Shown: positions 1-11,159, counted from the stretch's first letter. The stretch: DNA of 64,000 nt from Haemophilus parainfluenzae (GCF_900638025.1 NZ_LR134481.1:62001-126000), one strand, 5' to 3'. The notes: a model not told the origin generated them from the sequence alone. Numbers and translations: made by a program.

Positions 1-1
1 C

Positions 2-841
2 ATTATCGGGGAAGAAGTCGATGTGCCAGTCGCAAGCTTGAGTGGTGAAATTCGTTCTGAACGCGTTGTGGTTACCAATGAAAAAGTATTAGGTAAACAA
101 ATTCGCCATCTCGGCATCCATAAAAAATATGGTGTAGTGATTTCACGCTTAAATCGTGCGGGTGTGGAATTAGTACCGACTTCCCATACAGCCCTTCAAT
201 TCGGCGACGTATTACACATGGTGGGTAAAACTGACATTCTCAACCAGGCCATTTCAGTGATTGGGAACGCTAAACAGAAACTGTTACAAGTACAAATGTT
301 ACCCGTATTTATTGGGATTGGCTTAGGGGTGTTACTCGGCTCTATTCCTTTCTATATTCCAGGCTTTCCTGTGGCATTAAAATTAGGGCTAGCGGGAGGC
401 CCATTAGTTGTCGCATTAATCCTTGCTCGAATTGGCTCTATCGGTAAACTCTATTGGTTTATGCCTCCAAGTGCAAACTTGGCATTGCGCGAAATTGGTA
501 TAGTACTCTTTCTCGCTGTAGTCGGCTTAAAATCTGGCGGTAGTTTTGTGGATACACTCACCAATGGTTCAGGCCTTGAATGGATGGGCTACGGTATTTT
601 TATCACTCTCGTACCATTAATGATTACTGGCATCATTGCCCGTTTATATGCCAAATTAAATTACCTTTCACTTTGTGGTTTATTGGCGGGTTCGATGACA
701 GATCCTCCAGCACTCGCTTTCGCCAACGAACTTAAAGAGGGAAATGGTGCAGCTGCACTCTCCTATGCTACAGTTTATCCTCTCACTATGTTCTTACGGA
801 TCGTTTCACCACAATTGTTAGCGATTCTTTTATGGGTTTGA
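2..841 (+). CDS. yidE: YidE/AAE-family putative transporter, C-terminal part (5' end outside window)
   Basis: The frame is open from the window's left edge, so the gene starts outside; about 280 C-terminal codons are present. Residues before the first hydrophobic block look like the end of a cytoplasmic RCK_C (TrkA-C) domain with strand-rich GKQIRHL and GDVLHMVG segments. The rest is a run of about five to six hydrophobic membrane segments ending at LLAILLWV. This layout (membrane half, RCK_C pair, membrane half) is that of the aspartate:alanine exchanger (AAE) family protein YidE. The substrate is unknown. The gene lies just upstream of rsfS, as I recall for H. influenzae. A hairpin terminator follows the stop. 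Confidence 0.85.
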   Translation: MIGEEVDVPVASLSGEIRSERVVVTNEKVLGKQIRHLGIHKKYGVVISRLNRAGVELVPTSHTALQFGDVLHMVGKTDILNQAISVIGNAKQKLLQVQMLPVFIGIGLGVLLGSIPFYIPGFPVALKLGLAGGPLVVALILARIGSIGKLYWFMPPSANLALREIGIVLFLAVVGLKSGGSFVDTLTNGSGLEWMGYGIFITLVPLMITGIIARLYAKLNYLSLCGLLAGSMTDPPALAFANELKEGNGAAALSYATVYPLTMFLRIVSPQLLAILLWV

Positions 842-853
842 TATTCTTCTGAC

Positions 854-882
854 TTGGGGCAGAATAACTGCCCCAATATTTA
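854..882 (+). terminator. Hairpin after yidE
   Basis: TTGGGGCAG and CTGCCCCAA pair perfectly around a 5-base loop, followed by a short T-rich tail. It separates yidE from the rsfS operon. Confidence 0.6.
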
Positions 883-999
883 TACTAAGTGACTAAGTGC
901 TATTTCAAACATAAAACAATTCAAATAAATCGCCCCTAAGTCTACCCCTTTCTCTCATTCAATGATAGAATTCCTCGCTTTACTTCAATAGGAAAATAA

Positions 1000-1308
1000 A
1001 TGTCATTAGTTGAATTTGTAATTGATAAACTCGATGATTTGAAAGGCTCGGAAATCGTGCATTTTGATGTAAAAGCTAAATCATCGATTACTGAAAATAT
1101 GATTATTTGTACTGGCGCATCTAGCCGTCAAGTCTCTGCTATGGCGAACAACCTTATCGCAGAATGTAAAAAAGCGGGTTATGAAACCTTTGGTGAAGAA
1201 GGACGCAATACAGCTGATTGGATCGTGGTCGATCTCGGTCAAACCATCGTGCACATCATGCAACGTGATGCGCGTGAGATGTATCAGTTAGAAAAACTTT
1301 GGGCATAA
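1000..1308 (+). CDS. rsfS: Ribosome silencing factor RsfS
   Basis: The 102-residue protein matches the RsfS/Iojap family in length and in the conserved block GEEGRNTADWIVVDLG. The family binds ribosomal protein L14 on the 50S subunit and blocks subunit joining during starvation. A ribosome site (AGGA) lies about 8 bases before the ATG. It leads a same-strand cluster rsfS-rlmH-mrdA-mrdB, as in other gamma-proteobacteria. Confidence 0.95.
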   Translation: MSLVEFVIDKLDDLKGSEIVHFDVKAKSSITENMIICTGASSRQVSAMANNLIAECKKAGYETFGEEGRNTADWIVVDLGQTIVHIMQRDAREMYQLEKLWA

Positions 1309-1347
1309 AGTGCGGTCAATTTTGACTGTCTTTTAAAAGGGAAAAGG

Positions 1348-1815
1348 ATGAAAATCACATTAATCGCTGTGGGCACAAAAATGCCAGCTTGGGTGACAAC
1401 TGGATTTGAAGAATACCAACGTCGTTTTCCTAAAGATATGCCTTTTGAACTGATTGAAATTCCTGCTGGAAAGCGTAGCAAAAATGCAGATATTAAACGC
1501 ATCTTAGAACAAGAAGGCAAAGCAATGCTAGCGGCTTGTGGAAAAAGCAAAGTGGTGACATTAGATATCCCTGGAAAACCTTGGTCTACACCTCAGCTTG
1601 CTGAGCAATTAGAAGGCTGGAAAAATGATGGTCGTGATGTGTGCTTGCTTATTGGCGGACCTGAAGGCTTATCTCCTGAATGCAAAGCTGCGGCAGAACA
1701 AAGCTGGTCACTTTCTCCGCTCACCATGCCACATCCATTAGTGCGTGTTGTGGTGGCAGAAAGCTTATACCGCGCTTGGTCGCTAACCACAAATCATCCT
1801 TATCACAGAGAATAA
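1348..1815 (+). CDS. rlmH: 23S rRNA (pseudouridine1915-N3)-methyltransferase RlmH
   Basis: The 155-residue SPOUT methyltransferase has the typical C-terminal knot motifs: [12 protein letters not shown] (SAM site) and [25 protein letters not shown], ending in the family's NHPYHRE. It methylates pseudouridine 1915 in helix 69 of 23S rRNA using S-adenosylmethionine. Length and both ends match the family exactly. A strong AAAGGGAAAAGG ribosome site precedes the start. It follows rsfS, its usual partner. Confidence 0.96.
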   Translation: MKITLIAVGTKMPAWVTTGFEEYQRRFPKDMPFELIEIPAGKRSKNADIKRILEQEGKAMLAACGKSKVVTLDIPGKPWSTPQLAEQLEGWKNDGRDVCLLIGGPEGLSPECKAAAEQSWSLSPLTMPHPLVRVVVAESLYRAWSLTTNHPYHRE

Positions 1816-1830
1816 CGTGTTACATAACCG

Positions 1831-3813
1831 ATGAATTTAAAGAAATTCTTTGCTGCCCCAAGCCATGATGCGATCCGTGATAAAAAAGCCGAACGGAATT
1901 TATTTGCACGTCGCACATTGGTCGCATTCGTTGGTATTTTAGCTCTAAGTAGTGTGTTATTTGCCAACATTTACCATCTTCAGGTGATAAATTACGAAAC
2001 ATATCAAACTCGCTCTAACGGCAATCGCATTAAATTACTTCCATTGCCGCCTACTCGCGGATTAATTTATGACCGTTATGGTGAATTACTGGCGGAGAAT
2101 CTCACCTTTTTCGGCTTATATATCGTACCAGAGAAAACGGAGAATTTAGACCGTACTTTTGATGAGTTGCGCTATATTGTCGGACTCACAGACGAGGACA
2201 TTGAACATTTCAAGAAAGAGCGCCGCCGCGGTACTCGCTATACACCCATTTTACTCAAACAAAACTTAACGGAAGAACAAATTGCCCGTTTTGCTGTGAA
2301 TCAATATAAATATCCAAGCCTTGATATTCGCCCCTATTTCAAACGAAATTACCTGTACGGCGAAGCGATGACTCATATTTTAGGCTATGTTGGACGCATC
2401 AATGACCGAGATGTTGAACGCCTGAAAAAAGAAGAAAAATTCGCTAATTACTCTGGCTCGACAGATATGGGAAAACTGGGTATTGAACGTTATTACGAAG
2501 AGCAACTCCATGGCTCGACGGGCTTTGAAGAGGTTGAAATTAATAACCGTGGCAAAGTTATTCGTAAATTGCGAGAACAACCAGCTACTGCGGGTAAAAG
2601 TATTCATCTGACTATCGATTTAGCTCTACAACGCTATATTATGACATTACTGTCAGGGCAAAAAGGCGCGGTTGTCGTACTGGATCCGAAAGATAACAGT
2701 GTACTAGCGATGGTTTCTACACCAAGTTACGACAATAATTTATTTGTAGATGGTATATCCTCTAACGATTACAAGCGTTTATTAGATGACCCAGCTCGCC
2801 CACTTTACAGTCGTGCAACACAAGGAGTTTACCCCCCAGCCTCCACAGTAAAACCATTTGTTGCTGTTGCTGCGCTAACAGAAGGTGTAATTACAACCAA
2901 TACCACTATCTTTGATCCAGGTTATTGGACATTACCCAATTCAACAAAACGTTTCCGAGATTGGAAAAAATCAGGACACGGTTATACGGACTTAAATAAA
3001 GCGATTACTGAATCATCAGATACTTTCTTCTATCAAACCGCCTTTAACTTAGGTATTGATCGTTTTTCTATGTGGATGAAACGTTTTGGGTTTGGTATGC
3101 CAACAGGTATTGAAATTCAAGAAGAAGCCACGGCCAATATGCCGAGTAAAGAATGGAAACAAAAACGTTACAAAAAACCTTGGGTGCAGGGCGATACAAT
3201 CTCGGTGGGGATTGGTCAGGGGTATTGGACGACGACACCATTACAAGTGGCAAAAGCAACCTCTATTGTGGTCAATAACGGCAAAATTCATACACCACAT
3301 TTAATGAAATTAGTTGAAGGCGCCACCATTGAGCCATATCAAGATCCACTTTTATATGAAGATATTACCGATCCGAAACAAGCTTATTGGGATGCAGCTA
3401 AGCGTGGTATGTTCAATGTGGTGAATTCAGGTGCAGGGACGGGGCGAAAAGCCTTTATCGGCACCAACTACCATGTAGCCGGAAAATCTGGTACGGCACA
3501 GGTTTTCAGTTTAAAAGAAAACCAAAAATATAATGCTGCAGGGTTAAAAAAGGAATTGCATGACCATGCTTGGTTCACCGCTTATGCACCCTACGAAGAT
3601 CCAAAATTGGTTGTTACGATTATTTTAGAAAATGCCGGTGGTGGCTCAAGTAATGCAGCGCCAATTGTGCGTCAAATTATGGATTTCTACTTGAATAAAC
3701 GCTTGCCACAAATTGAGCGTCAAGAAAATGCTGGAAAAGAGAAAAAGACGACCCAAACTGATTTAGATGCGCTAGCGCTAGCACTAGAACCTCAACCAAG
3801 TGAGAATGAATAA
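1831..3813 (+). CDS. mrdA: Penicillin-binding protein 2 (peptidoglycan DD-transpeptidase)
   Basis: The 660-residue class B PBP crosslinks peptidoglycan during lateral wall growth, working with RodA in the elongasome. A single N-terminal membrane anchor lies at about residues 29-50, then the dimerisation domain, then the transpeptidase. The active-site motifs are STVK (Ser338, Lys341), SSD (395-397) and KSGT (552-555). The region just before the ATG lacks a good Shine-Dalgarno, but the start fits the family's N-terminus and the preceding rlmH stop is only 15 bases away, which suggests coupled translation. The stop overlaps the mrdB start by one base. Confidence 0.96.
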   Translation: MNLKKFFAAPSHDAIRDKKAERNLFARRTLVAFVGILALSSVLFANIYHLQVINYETYQTRSNGNRIKLLPLPPTRGLIYDRYGELLAENLTFFGLYIVPEKTENLDRTFDELRYIVGLTDEDIEHFKKERRRGTRYTPILLKQNLTEEQIARFAVNQYKYPSLDIRPYFKRNYLYGEAMTHILGYVGRINDRDVERLKKEEKFANYSGSTDMGKLGIERYYEEQLHGSTGFEEVEINNRGKVIRKLREQPATAGKSIHLTIDLALQRYIMTLLSGQKGAVVVLDPKDNSVLAMVSTPSYDNNLFVDGISSNDYKRLLDDPARPLYSRATQGVYPPASTVKPFVAVAALTEGVITTNTTIFDPGYWTLPNSTKRFRDWKKSGHGYTDLNKAITESSDTFFYQTAFNLGIDRFSMWMKRFGFGMPTGIEIQEEATANMPSKEWKQKRYKKPWVQGDTISVGIGQGYWTTTPLQVAKATSIVVNNGKIHTPHLMKLVEGATIEPYQDPLLYEDITDPKQAYWDAAKRGMFNVVNSGAGTGRKAFIGTNYHVAGKSGTAQVFSLKENQKYNAAGLKKELHDHAWFTAYAPYEDPKLVVTIILENAGGGSSNAAPIVRQIMDFYLNKRLPQIERQENAGKEKKTTQTDLDALALALEPQPSENE

Positions 3814-4928
3814 TGGAAGAAAAAGTACCTTTATGCTTGCGATTATGGCAACGTTTACATATTGATTTCTTATTATTTATTGGGCTCGTTGCTATTACGG
3901 CTTACGGTATGCTTGTGCTTTATAGTGCATCAGGTGCCAGCGAAGTGATGTTTCAAAATCGCATTATTCAAGTCATATTAGGCTTTACTGTCATGATCAT
4001 TATGGCACAGCTACCCCCAGAATTTTATCAACGTCTGGCACCTTATTTATATTTGATGGGTTTTATTATGCTAATTTTGGTTGATGCTATCGGTACCACA
4101 AGTAAAGGAGCTCAACGTTGGTTAGATCTCGGATTTATTCGCTTTCAGCCTTCTGAAATTGTAAAGCTCGCAGTACCATTAATGGTTGCCGTCTATTTGG
4201 GTAACCGTCCATTACCCCCTAAAATGAGCGAGACTTTCATTGCTATCGCAATAATTATCATACCTACCTTACTTGTAGCCATTCAACCAGACCTAGGTAC
4301 ATCAATTCTCGTTAGTGCATCAGGCTTATTCGTGGTATTTTTAGCCGGGATGAGTTGGTGGCTTATTATTTCTACTATACTTGGTTTAGCAGCCTTTATT
4401 CCCATCATGTGGATCTATTTAATGCATGACTACCAACGCATGCGTGTATTGACCTTACTTGATCCAGAAAAAGATCCGCTTGGAGCAGGTTACCACATTT
4501 TGCAATCTAAAATTGCCATCGGTTCAGGCGGTATATCTGGAAAGGGGTGGATGCAAGGAACACAATCCCAATTAGAATTTTTGCCTGAACCGCACACTGA
4601 TTTTATTTTTGCCGTAATGAGTGAAGAGCATGGAATGATTGGTTTCCTTATTTTGATGGCGATTTATTTATTTATTATTATCCGTGGATTAATGATTGCA
4701 GTTAATGCAGAAACTTCTTTCGGGCGTATTCTTGCTGGAGCAACCACACTGATTTTCTTTGTTTATATCTTTGTAAATATTGGCATGGTAAGTGGCATTT
4801 TACCTGTTGTAGGAGTACCTTTACCACTCTTTAGCTACGGCGGAACTTCATATGTCGCTATCATGGCAAGTTTCGGTTTAGTGATGTCTATCCATACGCA
4901 TAAACCTCGTTTTATGAAAGGGAACTAA
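3813..4928 (+). CDS. mrdB: Rod-shape determining glycosyltransferase RodA (SEDS family)
   Basis: The 371-residue polytopic membrane protein polymerises lipid II into glycan strands during elongation, as partner of PBP2. SEDS hallmarks are visible: [32 protein letters not shown], the [15 protein letters not shown] loop and the C-terminal SYGGTSY. The ATG overlaps the mrdA TAA by one base (TAATG), so the two are translationally coupled. Confidence 0.96.
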   Translation: MEEKVPLCLRLWQRLHIDFLLFIGLVAITAYGMLVLYSASGASEVMFQNRIIQVILGFTVMIIMAQLPPEFYQRLAPYLYLMGFIMLILVDAIGTTSKGAQRWLDLGFIRFQPSEIVKLAVPLMVAVYLGNRPLPPKMSETFIAIAIIIIPTLLVAIQPDLGTSILVSASGLFVVFLAGMSWWLIISTILGLAAFIPIMWIYLMHDYQRMRVLTLLDPEKDPLGAGYHILQSKIAIGSGGISGKGWMQGTQSQLEFLPEPHTDFIFAVMSEEHGMIGFLILMAIYLFIIIRGLMIAVNAETSFGRILAGATTLIFFVYIFVNIGMVSGILPVVGVPLPLFSYGGTSYVAIMASFGLVMSIHTHKPRFMKGN

Positions 4929-4981
4929 TTTCTCTTTTAGCTTTCTTATAAAGAATACGGATAATATTGAAAGTAATAAGT

Positions 4982-5695
4982 ATGATATTTAAAAACTTTT
5001 TAAAAACGACCGCTCTTTTCACCATGGTCATTAGCTCAAGCCTCTCCGCTTTTGCCGATACTAAAAAAATGTATGGTATCCAAGGCGATTCATTATCAAT
5101 TGCCACAACCATTCAAACACCGAAAAGCTACCAAGTGAATGGTAAAACCTACACTACACAAGGTGATGAAGCAAAATCTTACTCCAAAGAAGGAATGGCA
5201 AGTTACTACCATCATAAATTTAATGGACAGAAAACTGCGAATGGTGAACACTATGATTCAACAGGTTATACGGCTGCCCATAAAACCTTACCATTAAATT
5301 CATATGCAGTAGTAACAAACTTACGAAACAACCGTAAAGTTATTGTTCGAATTAATGATCGCGGTCCGTTTAGTCAGAAACGCATCATCGACTTATCACA
5401 TTCTGCAGCAAAAGAATTAGGTATTATATCCCGAGGAACTGGACAAGTGAGAATTGAAGCTCTCCATGTTAATCGCAAAGGACTAATTTCAGGCGCAGGC
5501 GTAAAAACACTTGCTAAGCATGCGAAAACAAAAGAAGCAATTCGTCGCTTGGTATCAAATAAACATAAAAAGGAAAAAAAATCACAACTCAAACATCACA
5601 AAGAATGTAAAAATTGCCTCAAAACTAAAACGACTCATTCTATCGCACAAAAAAAAAGCAAAAAACACGAACATAAAGCTCGTATTAAACGATAA
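4982..5695 (+). CDS. rlpA: RlpA-like septal/envelope lytic transglycosylase family protein, no SPOR domain
   Basis: I chose the ATG at 4982 (237 residues) because it begins a clean Sec signal peptide ending at SAFA-D; an upstream TTG in the same frame is also possible. No lipobox cysteine is seen, so this looks exported but not lipidated. The double-psi beta-barrel (about residues 60-155) carries the family's conserved NGEHYD, AAHKTLPL and INDRGPF motifs, so the catalytic Glu, His and Asp appear to be kept. The usual C-terminal SPOR domain is absent; instead the last ~60 residues are Lys/His-rich and low-complexity. It sits between mrdB and dacA, in a cell-wall cluster. Confidence 0.88.
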   Translation: MIFKNFLKTTALFTMVISSSLSAFADTKKMYGIQGDSLSIATTIQTPKSYQVNGKTYTTQGDEAKSYSKEGMASYYHHKFNGQKTANGEHYDSTGYTAAHKTLPLNSYAVVTNLRNNRKVIVRINDRGPFSQKRIIDLSHSAAKELGIISRGTGQVRIEALHVNRKGLISGAGVKTLAKHAKTKEAIRRLVSNKHKKEKKSQLKHHKECKNCLKTKTTHSIAQKKSKKHEHKARIKR

Positions 5696-5825
5696 GATTT
5701 ATTTTATTGTATTCACGAAGTAAGCTATAACGCTTAGCAATTAAGCAAAAAATGATAAAAACACCTAATAAATTATCATTCATCATTTATACTTATAGAC
5801 CGAATAGACTATTAAAGGAAAAACT

Positions 5826-7013
5826 ATGTTAAAACAATCTACTAAATTGAAAAAACTTGCCTTACTCACTGCATTAATGGCAACTTCAACATTTGTAGCA
5901 GCTGAAGATATTCAATACGGTATTGCTATACCCGAAATAAATGCCCAAACCTATATTTTAATGGATTATAATTCTGGAGCCGTATTATCATCACTGAATC
6001 CAGATCAACGTCAATATCCAGCCTCATTAACCAAAATGATGACTAGCTATGTGATTGGCGAAGCTTTAAAGCAAGGTAAAATTCATAATGAAGATATGGT
6101 CACTATTGGCGAAAGTGCTTGGGGTAGAAACTTCCCTGATTCTTCAAAAATGTTCTTAAATTTAAATCAACAAGTATCCGTCGGTGATTTAAACAAAGGG
6201 ATTATCATTGTTTCAGGTAATGATGCTTGTGTAGCAGTGGCAGAACATATTTCTGGTACCGTTGCGAACTTTGTTGATACTATGAATAAATACGTGCAAC
6301 AATTTGGCTTAAAAAATACCCATTTCACTACACCACACGGTTTAGATGATCCAAACCAATATTCAACTGCTCGTGATATGGCGATTATTGGTGCACATAT
6401 TATCCGCGATTTACCTGAAGAATATAAAATCTATTCAGAAAAAGAATTTACTTTTAATAAAATTAAACAGCCTAACCGTAATGGTCTATTATGGGATAAA
6501 AGCCTTAATGTAGATGGCATGAAAACGGGTCACACAAGCCAAGCTGGCTATAATCTCGTTGCTTCTGCAACAAACGCAAGCAATATGCGTTTGATTTCTG
6601 TTGTCATGGGCGTACCAACCTATAAAGGTCGTGAAGTAGAAAGTAAAAAACTCTTACAATGGGGTTTTGCTAACTTTGAAACCTTAAAAACCTACAAAGC
6701 CAATGAAGAAATTTCAACACAATCGGTTTACTACGGTGATAAAGGAGAGGTAAAAGTTGGTGTATTACAAGATGGATTTATTACCGTACCCAAAGGCAAA
6801 CAAGCTGACTTAAAAGCACGTTACGAATTAGATAACAAATACTTACAAGCACCTTTAGCAAAAGGCCAAGTGGTGGGTAAAATCATTTATCAATTAGATG
6901 GTAAAGATGTCGCAACCGTGAGTCTTCAAGCATTAGAAGATGTGCAAGAAGGCGGCTTCTTAGGTAAAGGTTGGGACTGGTTAGTGTTAACGGTTAAAGG
7001 ACTATTTGATTAA
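5826..7013 (+). CDS. dacA: D-alanyl-D-alanine carboxypeptidase (PBP5/6 type)
   Basis: The 395-residue low-molecular-weight PBP trims the terminal D-Ala from pentapeptide side chains in the periplasm. A signal peptide ends near VAA-ED. The active-site motifs are SLTK, SGN (in IIVSGNDACVA) and KTG (in DGMKTGHTSQAG). The C-terminal beta domain is followed by an amphipathic tail, GWDWLVLTVKGLF, typical of membrane-tethered PBP5. The ribosome site AAAGGAAAAAC precedes the ATG. Confidence 0.96.
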   Translation: MLKQSTKLKKLALLTALMATSTFVAAEDIQYGIAIPEINAQTYILMDYNSGAVLSSLNPDQRQYPASLTKMMTSYVIGEALKQGKIHNEDMVTIGESAWGRNFPDSSKMFLNLNQQVSVGDLNKGIIIVSGNDACVAVAEHISGTVANFVDTMNKYVQQFGLKNTHFTTPHGLDDPNQYSTARDMAIIGAHIIRDLPEEYKIYSEKEFTFNKIKQPNRNGLLWDKSLNVDGMKTGHTSQAGYNLVASATNASNMRLISVVMGVPTYKGREVESKKLLQWGFANFETLKTYKANEEISTQSVYYGDKGEVKVGVLQDGFITVPKGKQADLKARYELDNKYLQAPLAKGQVVGKIIYQLDGKDVATVSLQALEDVQEGGFLGKGWDWLVLTVKGLFD

Positions 7014-7064
7014 ACACCTTGAAAACTAACCGCACTTCCCCATTTATATTTCATCAACAAATTC

Positions 7065-7099
7065 ATAAGGTGTGAATTTAACCGATTATCACACCTTAT
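7065..7099 (+). terminator. Hairpin between dacA and ybeD
   Basis: ATAAGGTGTGA and TCACACCTTAT form a perfect 11-bp stem around a 13-base loop. The following T-run is weak, so it may be an attenuator or processing site rather than a full terminator. Confidence 0.4.
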
Positions 7100-7119
7100 C
7101 TTTAAATTAAGGAAACAAA

Positions 7120-7398
7120 ATGGCAAACGAAAATGATTATGAAAAACTGAAAGAATTAATGGAATTTCCTGCTACAATGACTTTTAAAGTAACAGGCATT
7201 AATCGCGAAAATTTAGCACAGGACCTTATTGCAGTGGTACAAAAATACTTACCGGGTGATTATATTCCAAAAGAAAAACGCAGCAGTAAGGGCACTTATA
7301 ATTCTGTTTCAATTGATATTGTGGCACAAAACTTTGAGCAAATAGAAACACTTTATAAAGAGCTTGCTAAAGTTGAAGGCGTCAAAATGGTTATCTAA
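7120..7398 (+). CDS. ybeD: YbeD / DUF493 family protein
   Basis: The 92-residue protein has the DUF493 (ACT-like ferredoxin fold) pattern: [14 protein letters not shown] at the start and a final KMVI. The E. coli homologue is small and its function is unsettled; proximity to lipB suggests a link to lipoate metabolism, which is inference. Its stop lies one base before the lipB ATG. Confidence 0.92.
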   Translation: MANENDYEKLKELMEFPATMTFKVTGINRENLAQDLIAVVQKYLPGDYIPKEKRSSKGTYNSVSIDIVAQNFEQIETLYKELAKVEGVKMVI

Positions 7399-7399
7399 A

Positions 7400-8041
7400 A
7401 TGAATAAAACTGATTTAATTGTCCGTCAATTAGGTTTGCAAGATTATCAGGAAATTTGGCATAAAATGCAGGAATTCACCGATAATCGAAATACAGAAAC
7501 GACTGATGAAATTTGGTTAGTTGAGCATCATCCTGTTTTCACTCAAGGCCAAGCTGGCAAACCAGAACACTTATTACAACGTAGTAATATTCCTGTTGTT
7601 CAATCCGATCGCGGCGGTCAAATTACTTATCATGGCCCAGGCCAGCAGGTGATGTATGTGCTCATTGATATTAAACGTCATGAACATTTAAATGTCCGTC
7701 AATTAGTGACTGCACTTGAACAATCTGTCGTGAAAACCCTCGCAGACTATGGTATTAAAGGTTATCCAAAACCCGATGCACCAGGCGTATATATTGACGG
7801 CAAAAAAATCTGTTCATTAGGTTTACGCATTCGCAAAGGCTGTTCTTTCCACGGTTTAGCATTTAATATCAATATGGATCTCAATCCTTTCCATTATATT
7901 AATCCTTGTGGCTATGCAGGGCTTGAAATGTGTCAGCTTGCTGACTTTATTGGTAAAGAAGAGGCGACAATTGACAAGGTTTCCCCCAAATTAATTAAAC
8001 ACTTTGCCAAACTTTTGGGCTATAATGTTACAAATTTATAA
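7400..8041 (+). CDS. lipB: Octanoyl-[ACP]:protein N-octanoyltransferase LipB
   Basis: This 213-residue enzyme moves octanoate from acyl carrier protein to lipoyl domains, the first step of endogenous lipoate synthesis. The family motifs [34 protein letters not shown] (catalytic Lys136) and [10 protein letters not shown] (nucleophile Cys170) are all present. I chose the ATG at 7400, directly after the ybeD stop, because it gives the family's usual N-terminus ([12 protein letters not shown]); a longer frame from 7364 would overlap ybeD. Confidence 0.95.
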   Translation: MNKTDLIVRQLGLQDYQEIWHKMQEFTDNRNTETTDEIWLVEHHPVFTQGQAGKPEHLLQRSNIPVVQSDRGGQITYHGPGQQVMYVLIDIKRHEHLNVRQLVTALEQSVVKTLADYGIKGYPKPDAPGVYIDGKKICSLGLRIRKGCSFHGLAFNINMDLNPFHYINPCGYAGLEMCQLADFIGKEEATIDKVSPKLIKHFAKLLGYNVTNL

Positions 8042-8062
8042 CATTCACTTTTATAACATATA

Positions 8063-8090
8063 AAAAATGCCTAAATCAGGCATTTTTCTT
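8063..8090 (+). terminator. Terminator or attenuator between lipB and lipA
   Basis: AAAAATGCCT and AGGCATTTTT form a 10-bp stem with a 5-base loop, and the right arm ends in a T-run. It lies 15 bases upstream of lipA, so lipA is probably partly uncoupled from lipB. Confidence 0.7.
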
Positions 8091-8102
8091 TAGGAAAGAA
8101 CA

Positions 8103-9065
8103 ATGTCAACGCCTTTTAAAATGGAACGCGGTGTGAAATACCGCGATGCTGCTAAAACATCAATTATCCCTGTTAAAAATATCGATCCTAACCAAGAATT
8201 ATTGAAAAAGCCGGAATGGATGAAGATCAAATTACCGTCTAGCTCATTAAAGATCGAAACGATTAAAAACGGGATGCGTCGTCATGGCCTACATTCGGTA
8301 TGCGAAGAAGCGTCTTGCCCAAATTTACACGAATGCTTTAACCATGGCACAGCAACCTTTATGATTCTAGGCGCAATTTGTACTCGTCGCTGCCCTTTCT
8401 GTGACGTTGCACATGGTAAACCCTTATCGCCAGATCCTGATGAACCACGTAAATTAGCTGAAACCATCCAAGATATGAAGTTGAAATATGTGGTGATTAC
8501 CTCTGTTGACCGCGATGATTTACCTGATCGTGGTGCGGGTCATTTTGCTGAATGTGTAAAAGAAGTACGCGCATTAAACCCTGGTATTAAAATTGAGATT
8601 TTAGTGCCTGATTTCCGTGGTCGGATTACGCAAGCCTTAGAAAAATTAAAAGATAATCCACCAGATGTGTTCAACCACAACTTGGAAAATGTGCCACGCT
8701 TATATAAAGAAATTCGTCCTGGTGCTGATTATCAATGGTCTTTAAAATTACTTCATGATTTCAAAGAAATGTTCCCAAATATCCCAACGAAATCGGGCTT
8801 AATGGTTGGGTTGGGTGAAACCAATGAAGAAATCCTTGAAGTGATGGAAGACTTACGCGCAAATGGCGTAACCATGCTTACGCTTGGTCAATATCTCCAA
8901 CCAAGTCGCCATCACTTACCGGTTGCCCGCTATGTGCCACCAGCAGAGTTTGATGAATTCCGTGATAAAGCCAACGCAATGGGTTTTGAACACGCAGCTT
9001 GTGGCCCATTTGTTCGCTCCTCCTATCATGCCGATTTACAAGCAAGTGGTGGATTAGTGAAGTAA
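8103..9065 (+). CDS. lipA: Lipoyl synthase (radical SAM)
   Basis: The 320-residue enzyme inserts two sulfurs into protein-bound octanoyl groups. Two cysteine sets are visible: the auxiliary cluster [12 protein letters not shown] and the radical-SAM cluster CTRRCPFC. The C-terminal RSSYHADLQ contains the conserved serine that ligates the auxiliary cluster. It follows lipB across a hairpin. Confidence 0.97.
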   Translation: MSTPFKMERGVKYRDAAKTSIIPVKNIDPNQELLKKPEWMKIKLPSSSLKIETIKNGMRRHGLHSVCEEASCPNLHECFNHGTATFMILGAICTRRCPFCDVAHGKPLSPDPDEPRKLAETIQDMKLKYVVITSVDRDDLPDRGAGHFAECVKEVRALNPGIKIEILVPDFRGRITQALEKLKDNPPDVFNHNLENVPRLYKEIRPGADYQWSLKLLHDFKEMFPNIPTKSGLMVGLGETNEEILEVMEDLRANGVTMLTLGQYLQPSRHHLPVARYVPPAEFDEFRDKANAMGFEHAACGPFVRSSYHADLQASGGLVK

Positions 9066-9075
9066 TCAAAACAGC

Positions 9076-9119
9076 TAAAAAAATGACCGCACATTGAATT
9101 TCAAGTGCGGTCATTTTTT
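9076..9119. terminator. Bidirectional terminator built from an inverted uptake-signal pair
   Basis: An A-rich arm with TGACCGCAC pairs with GTGCGGTCA and a T-run. The stem contains two facing copies of the Haemophilus uptake core. It serves both lipA and the convergent ydgA-like gene. Confidence 0.8.
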
Positions 9120-9134
9120 ATGTCATCCTTTCAA

Positions 9135-11159
9135 CTAGTCAGTTACGGCGGGCTTCCCTTCTTCCCCCTCGTCAGTTTCCATCATGCTTTCTTGACGAAG
9201 GTCTTCAAGGGTACGACCATTAATTAAGTAGCCATTTTCTGTTTTTTCCACTCTAGAAACGTAATTATCACCTTCTTCTACAAATTCTCGGTGAAGTTTT
9301 CCATCATGTTTCACAAAGCTACTTAAATATTGCCAAAAGTATGAATTTTCCTTAATGGCTAAGGCTTTTTCATTTTGATCATCAAACAACATTTTATTTA
9401 ATGTCAGATTAAATGTGCCTTCAATATTATCAGGAATCATATCTGATGAATCATCTTCTGGCACTTGAGGCACAATACCACTGACTTCCAATTTAACTGG
9501 ATAAGCATTGGTTTCAGGATAAGTATTTAAATTGAAATTTAACGTTGCATTATCAACAATTAAATCAAGCTCTTTCCAGGAGTTTTTAATGTATTTCTCA
9601 AATGTTGCTGACGTTAAATGCGTGTTACACAATGCACCATAAAAAGGTGCTGAACAAAATCTTGCTGATAAATGCGCTTTGCTATGATTAACTTTAAATG
9701 GCGCATCCACAGATAATTTTTCAAATTGGAAACCTGCACTTGGATAACCAATTTTATTCGCAGACAATGTGATATGCTCATTATATTGGTCATTGTCTAA
9801 TGTTTCCGTCTTATCACTGGCTGATATGTTATCAAGCACTAAATCGGCCATATTAAATGATTTTAATGCTGCCTCAATATTGGTTTTACCACTAAACTCT
9901 TTCACCCATTTATCTTTGGCATTTAAGAAATCTTTATTGTCTTTTGCCGAAGCCTCTTTCTCAGCAAACGCATCTAATAAAAACGGTACAAACGCCAGTT
10001 CATTTGCCACATTGTAATCATCTAACTGAATATTAACCTTACCTCCTTTGGCTTCCCATTTACGTTCTTCCTCGGCAGGCGTTTGCTTCACACTTTCAAC
10101 ATTCAGTTTAAAATCCACATTGGCTTTAGTTAAATTCGTATTCGCCAACTTAAGTTCAAGACCTGCATTTTCTAAGTTAAAGTAAGGTTGATTATTTTTA
10201 GGCACATTAACAGAAAGCACAGATAACGAACTATCAAAACGATCGTTTTGTGTAAAAATTTTTGTTAACAAATTGACGCCATCTTTAATGCTTAATGAAC
10301 CATCACTTAATTTTTTAAATTCATGATGAAAATTGATCGAACTTGGCACACCGTTTTGCTTAACGAATAAATTTAAACCACCTGCTGTTGCTTGACTTTC
10401 TTCTGTTGTGCGGCTTTTATTGGCTACGCGCAAAATATCACTGCTGAATTTTGTGCTCAGATCACGTTTATCTGCCTCGCCTGGTTTTACATCAAAATGG
10501 TAAGTCGCATTTTTAAGATAAATATGTGTATTTTCACCATTTAACAACGCTAATTCGGCATTTTTCGCGGTTAATTCTATACTTGATAGGTCATACTGAT
10601 TTGCACCGACAGGCACTAGATGAGCTTCACCTTCAATTTGTTCCAGTTTAGTGTCTTTATCGTAATTAAAACCACTAAGGGTTGTTTTTAGCTCAACTTC
10701 TTTATTTTTTAAGAAATTAAGACCGATAGAAAGGTTTTGGGACTTATTCGCAAAATCACGGAATTCCGTCAAAATATCAGACTGTAAATAATCCCCTACT
10801 GGAGAAAATTTACTGTTAATTGTATTTTTATCAATCGTGATATTTAATGTTTTATTTAATTGACGAACTAATTGATCGGATAACTGTGACTCAGCCGTAA
10901 TAAAGAAAAGCAATGCGGTAAGCTTTGTTGAAATCACACTCGTGTTTTTCGACTCACTATTTTTTACGCTAAAGATTAACTCACGAATAAAAAAGTTTTT
11001 CGCAGTTTGTGTCACGTTTAATGTTGCTTGATTATCCAAAGAGTAAGGGAAATTTTTTAATACCTGATCGATTTTGTGATTAGTATAAAATTGTGCGCCG
11101 ATCCCAAGTGCCACTGCGATAGCCGAAATCGTCAATGTTATTGTTTTTTTCTTGCTCAT
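9135..11159 (-). CDS. YdgA-like DUF945 family protein
   Basis: The 674-residue protein begins with a single N-terminal membrane segment (ITLTISAIAVALGIGAQFY) followed by a long region rich in beta-strand patterns, as in the DUF945/YdgA family. The N-terminal hydrophobic stretch could be an uncleaved anchor that leaves the rest in the periplasm. The function is not established. The C-terminus is acidic (MMETDEGEEGKPAVTD). It is convergent with lipA and downstream of adk. Confidence 0.75.
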   Translation of the reverse strand: MSKKKTITLTISAIAVALGIGAQFYTNHKIDQVLKNFPYSLDNQATLNVTQTAKNFFIRELIFSVKNSESKNTSVISTKLTALLFFITAESQLSDQLVRQLNKTLNITIDKNTINSKFSPVGDYLQSDILTEFRDFANKSQNLSIGLNFLKNKEVELKTTLSGFNYDKDTKLEQIEGEAHLVPVGANQYDLSSIELTAKNAELALLNGENTHIYLKNATYHFDVKPGEADKRDLSTKFSSDILRVANKSRTTEESQATAGGLNLFVKQNGVPSSINFHHEFKKLSDGSLSIKDGVNLLTKIFTQNDRFDSSLSVLSVNVPKNNQPYFNLENAGLELKLANTNLTKANVDFKLNVESVKQTPAEEERKWEAKGGKVNIQLDDYNVANELAFVPFLLDAFAEKEASAKDNKDFLNAKDKWVKEFSGKTNIEAALKSFNMADLVLDNISASDKTETLDNDQYNEHITLSANKIGYPSAGFQFEKLSVDAPFKVNHSKAHLSARFCSAPFYGALCNTHLTSATFEKYIKNSWKELDLIVDNATLNFNLNTYPETNAYPVKLEVSGIVPQVPEDDSSDMIPDNIEGTFNLTLNKMLFDDQNEKALAIKENSYFWQYLSSFVKHDGKLHREFVEEGDNYVSRVEKTENGYLINGRTLEDLRQESMMETDEGEEGKPAVTD

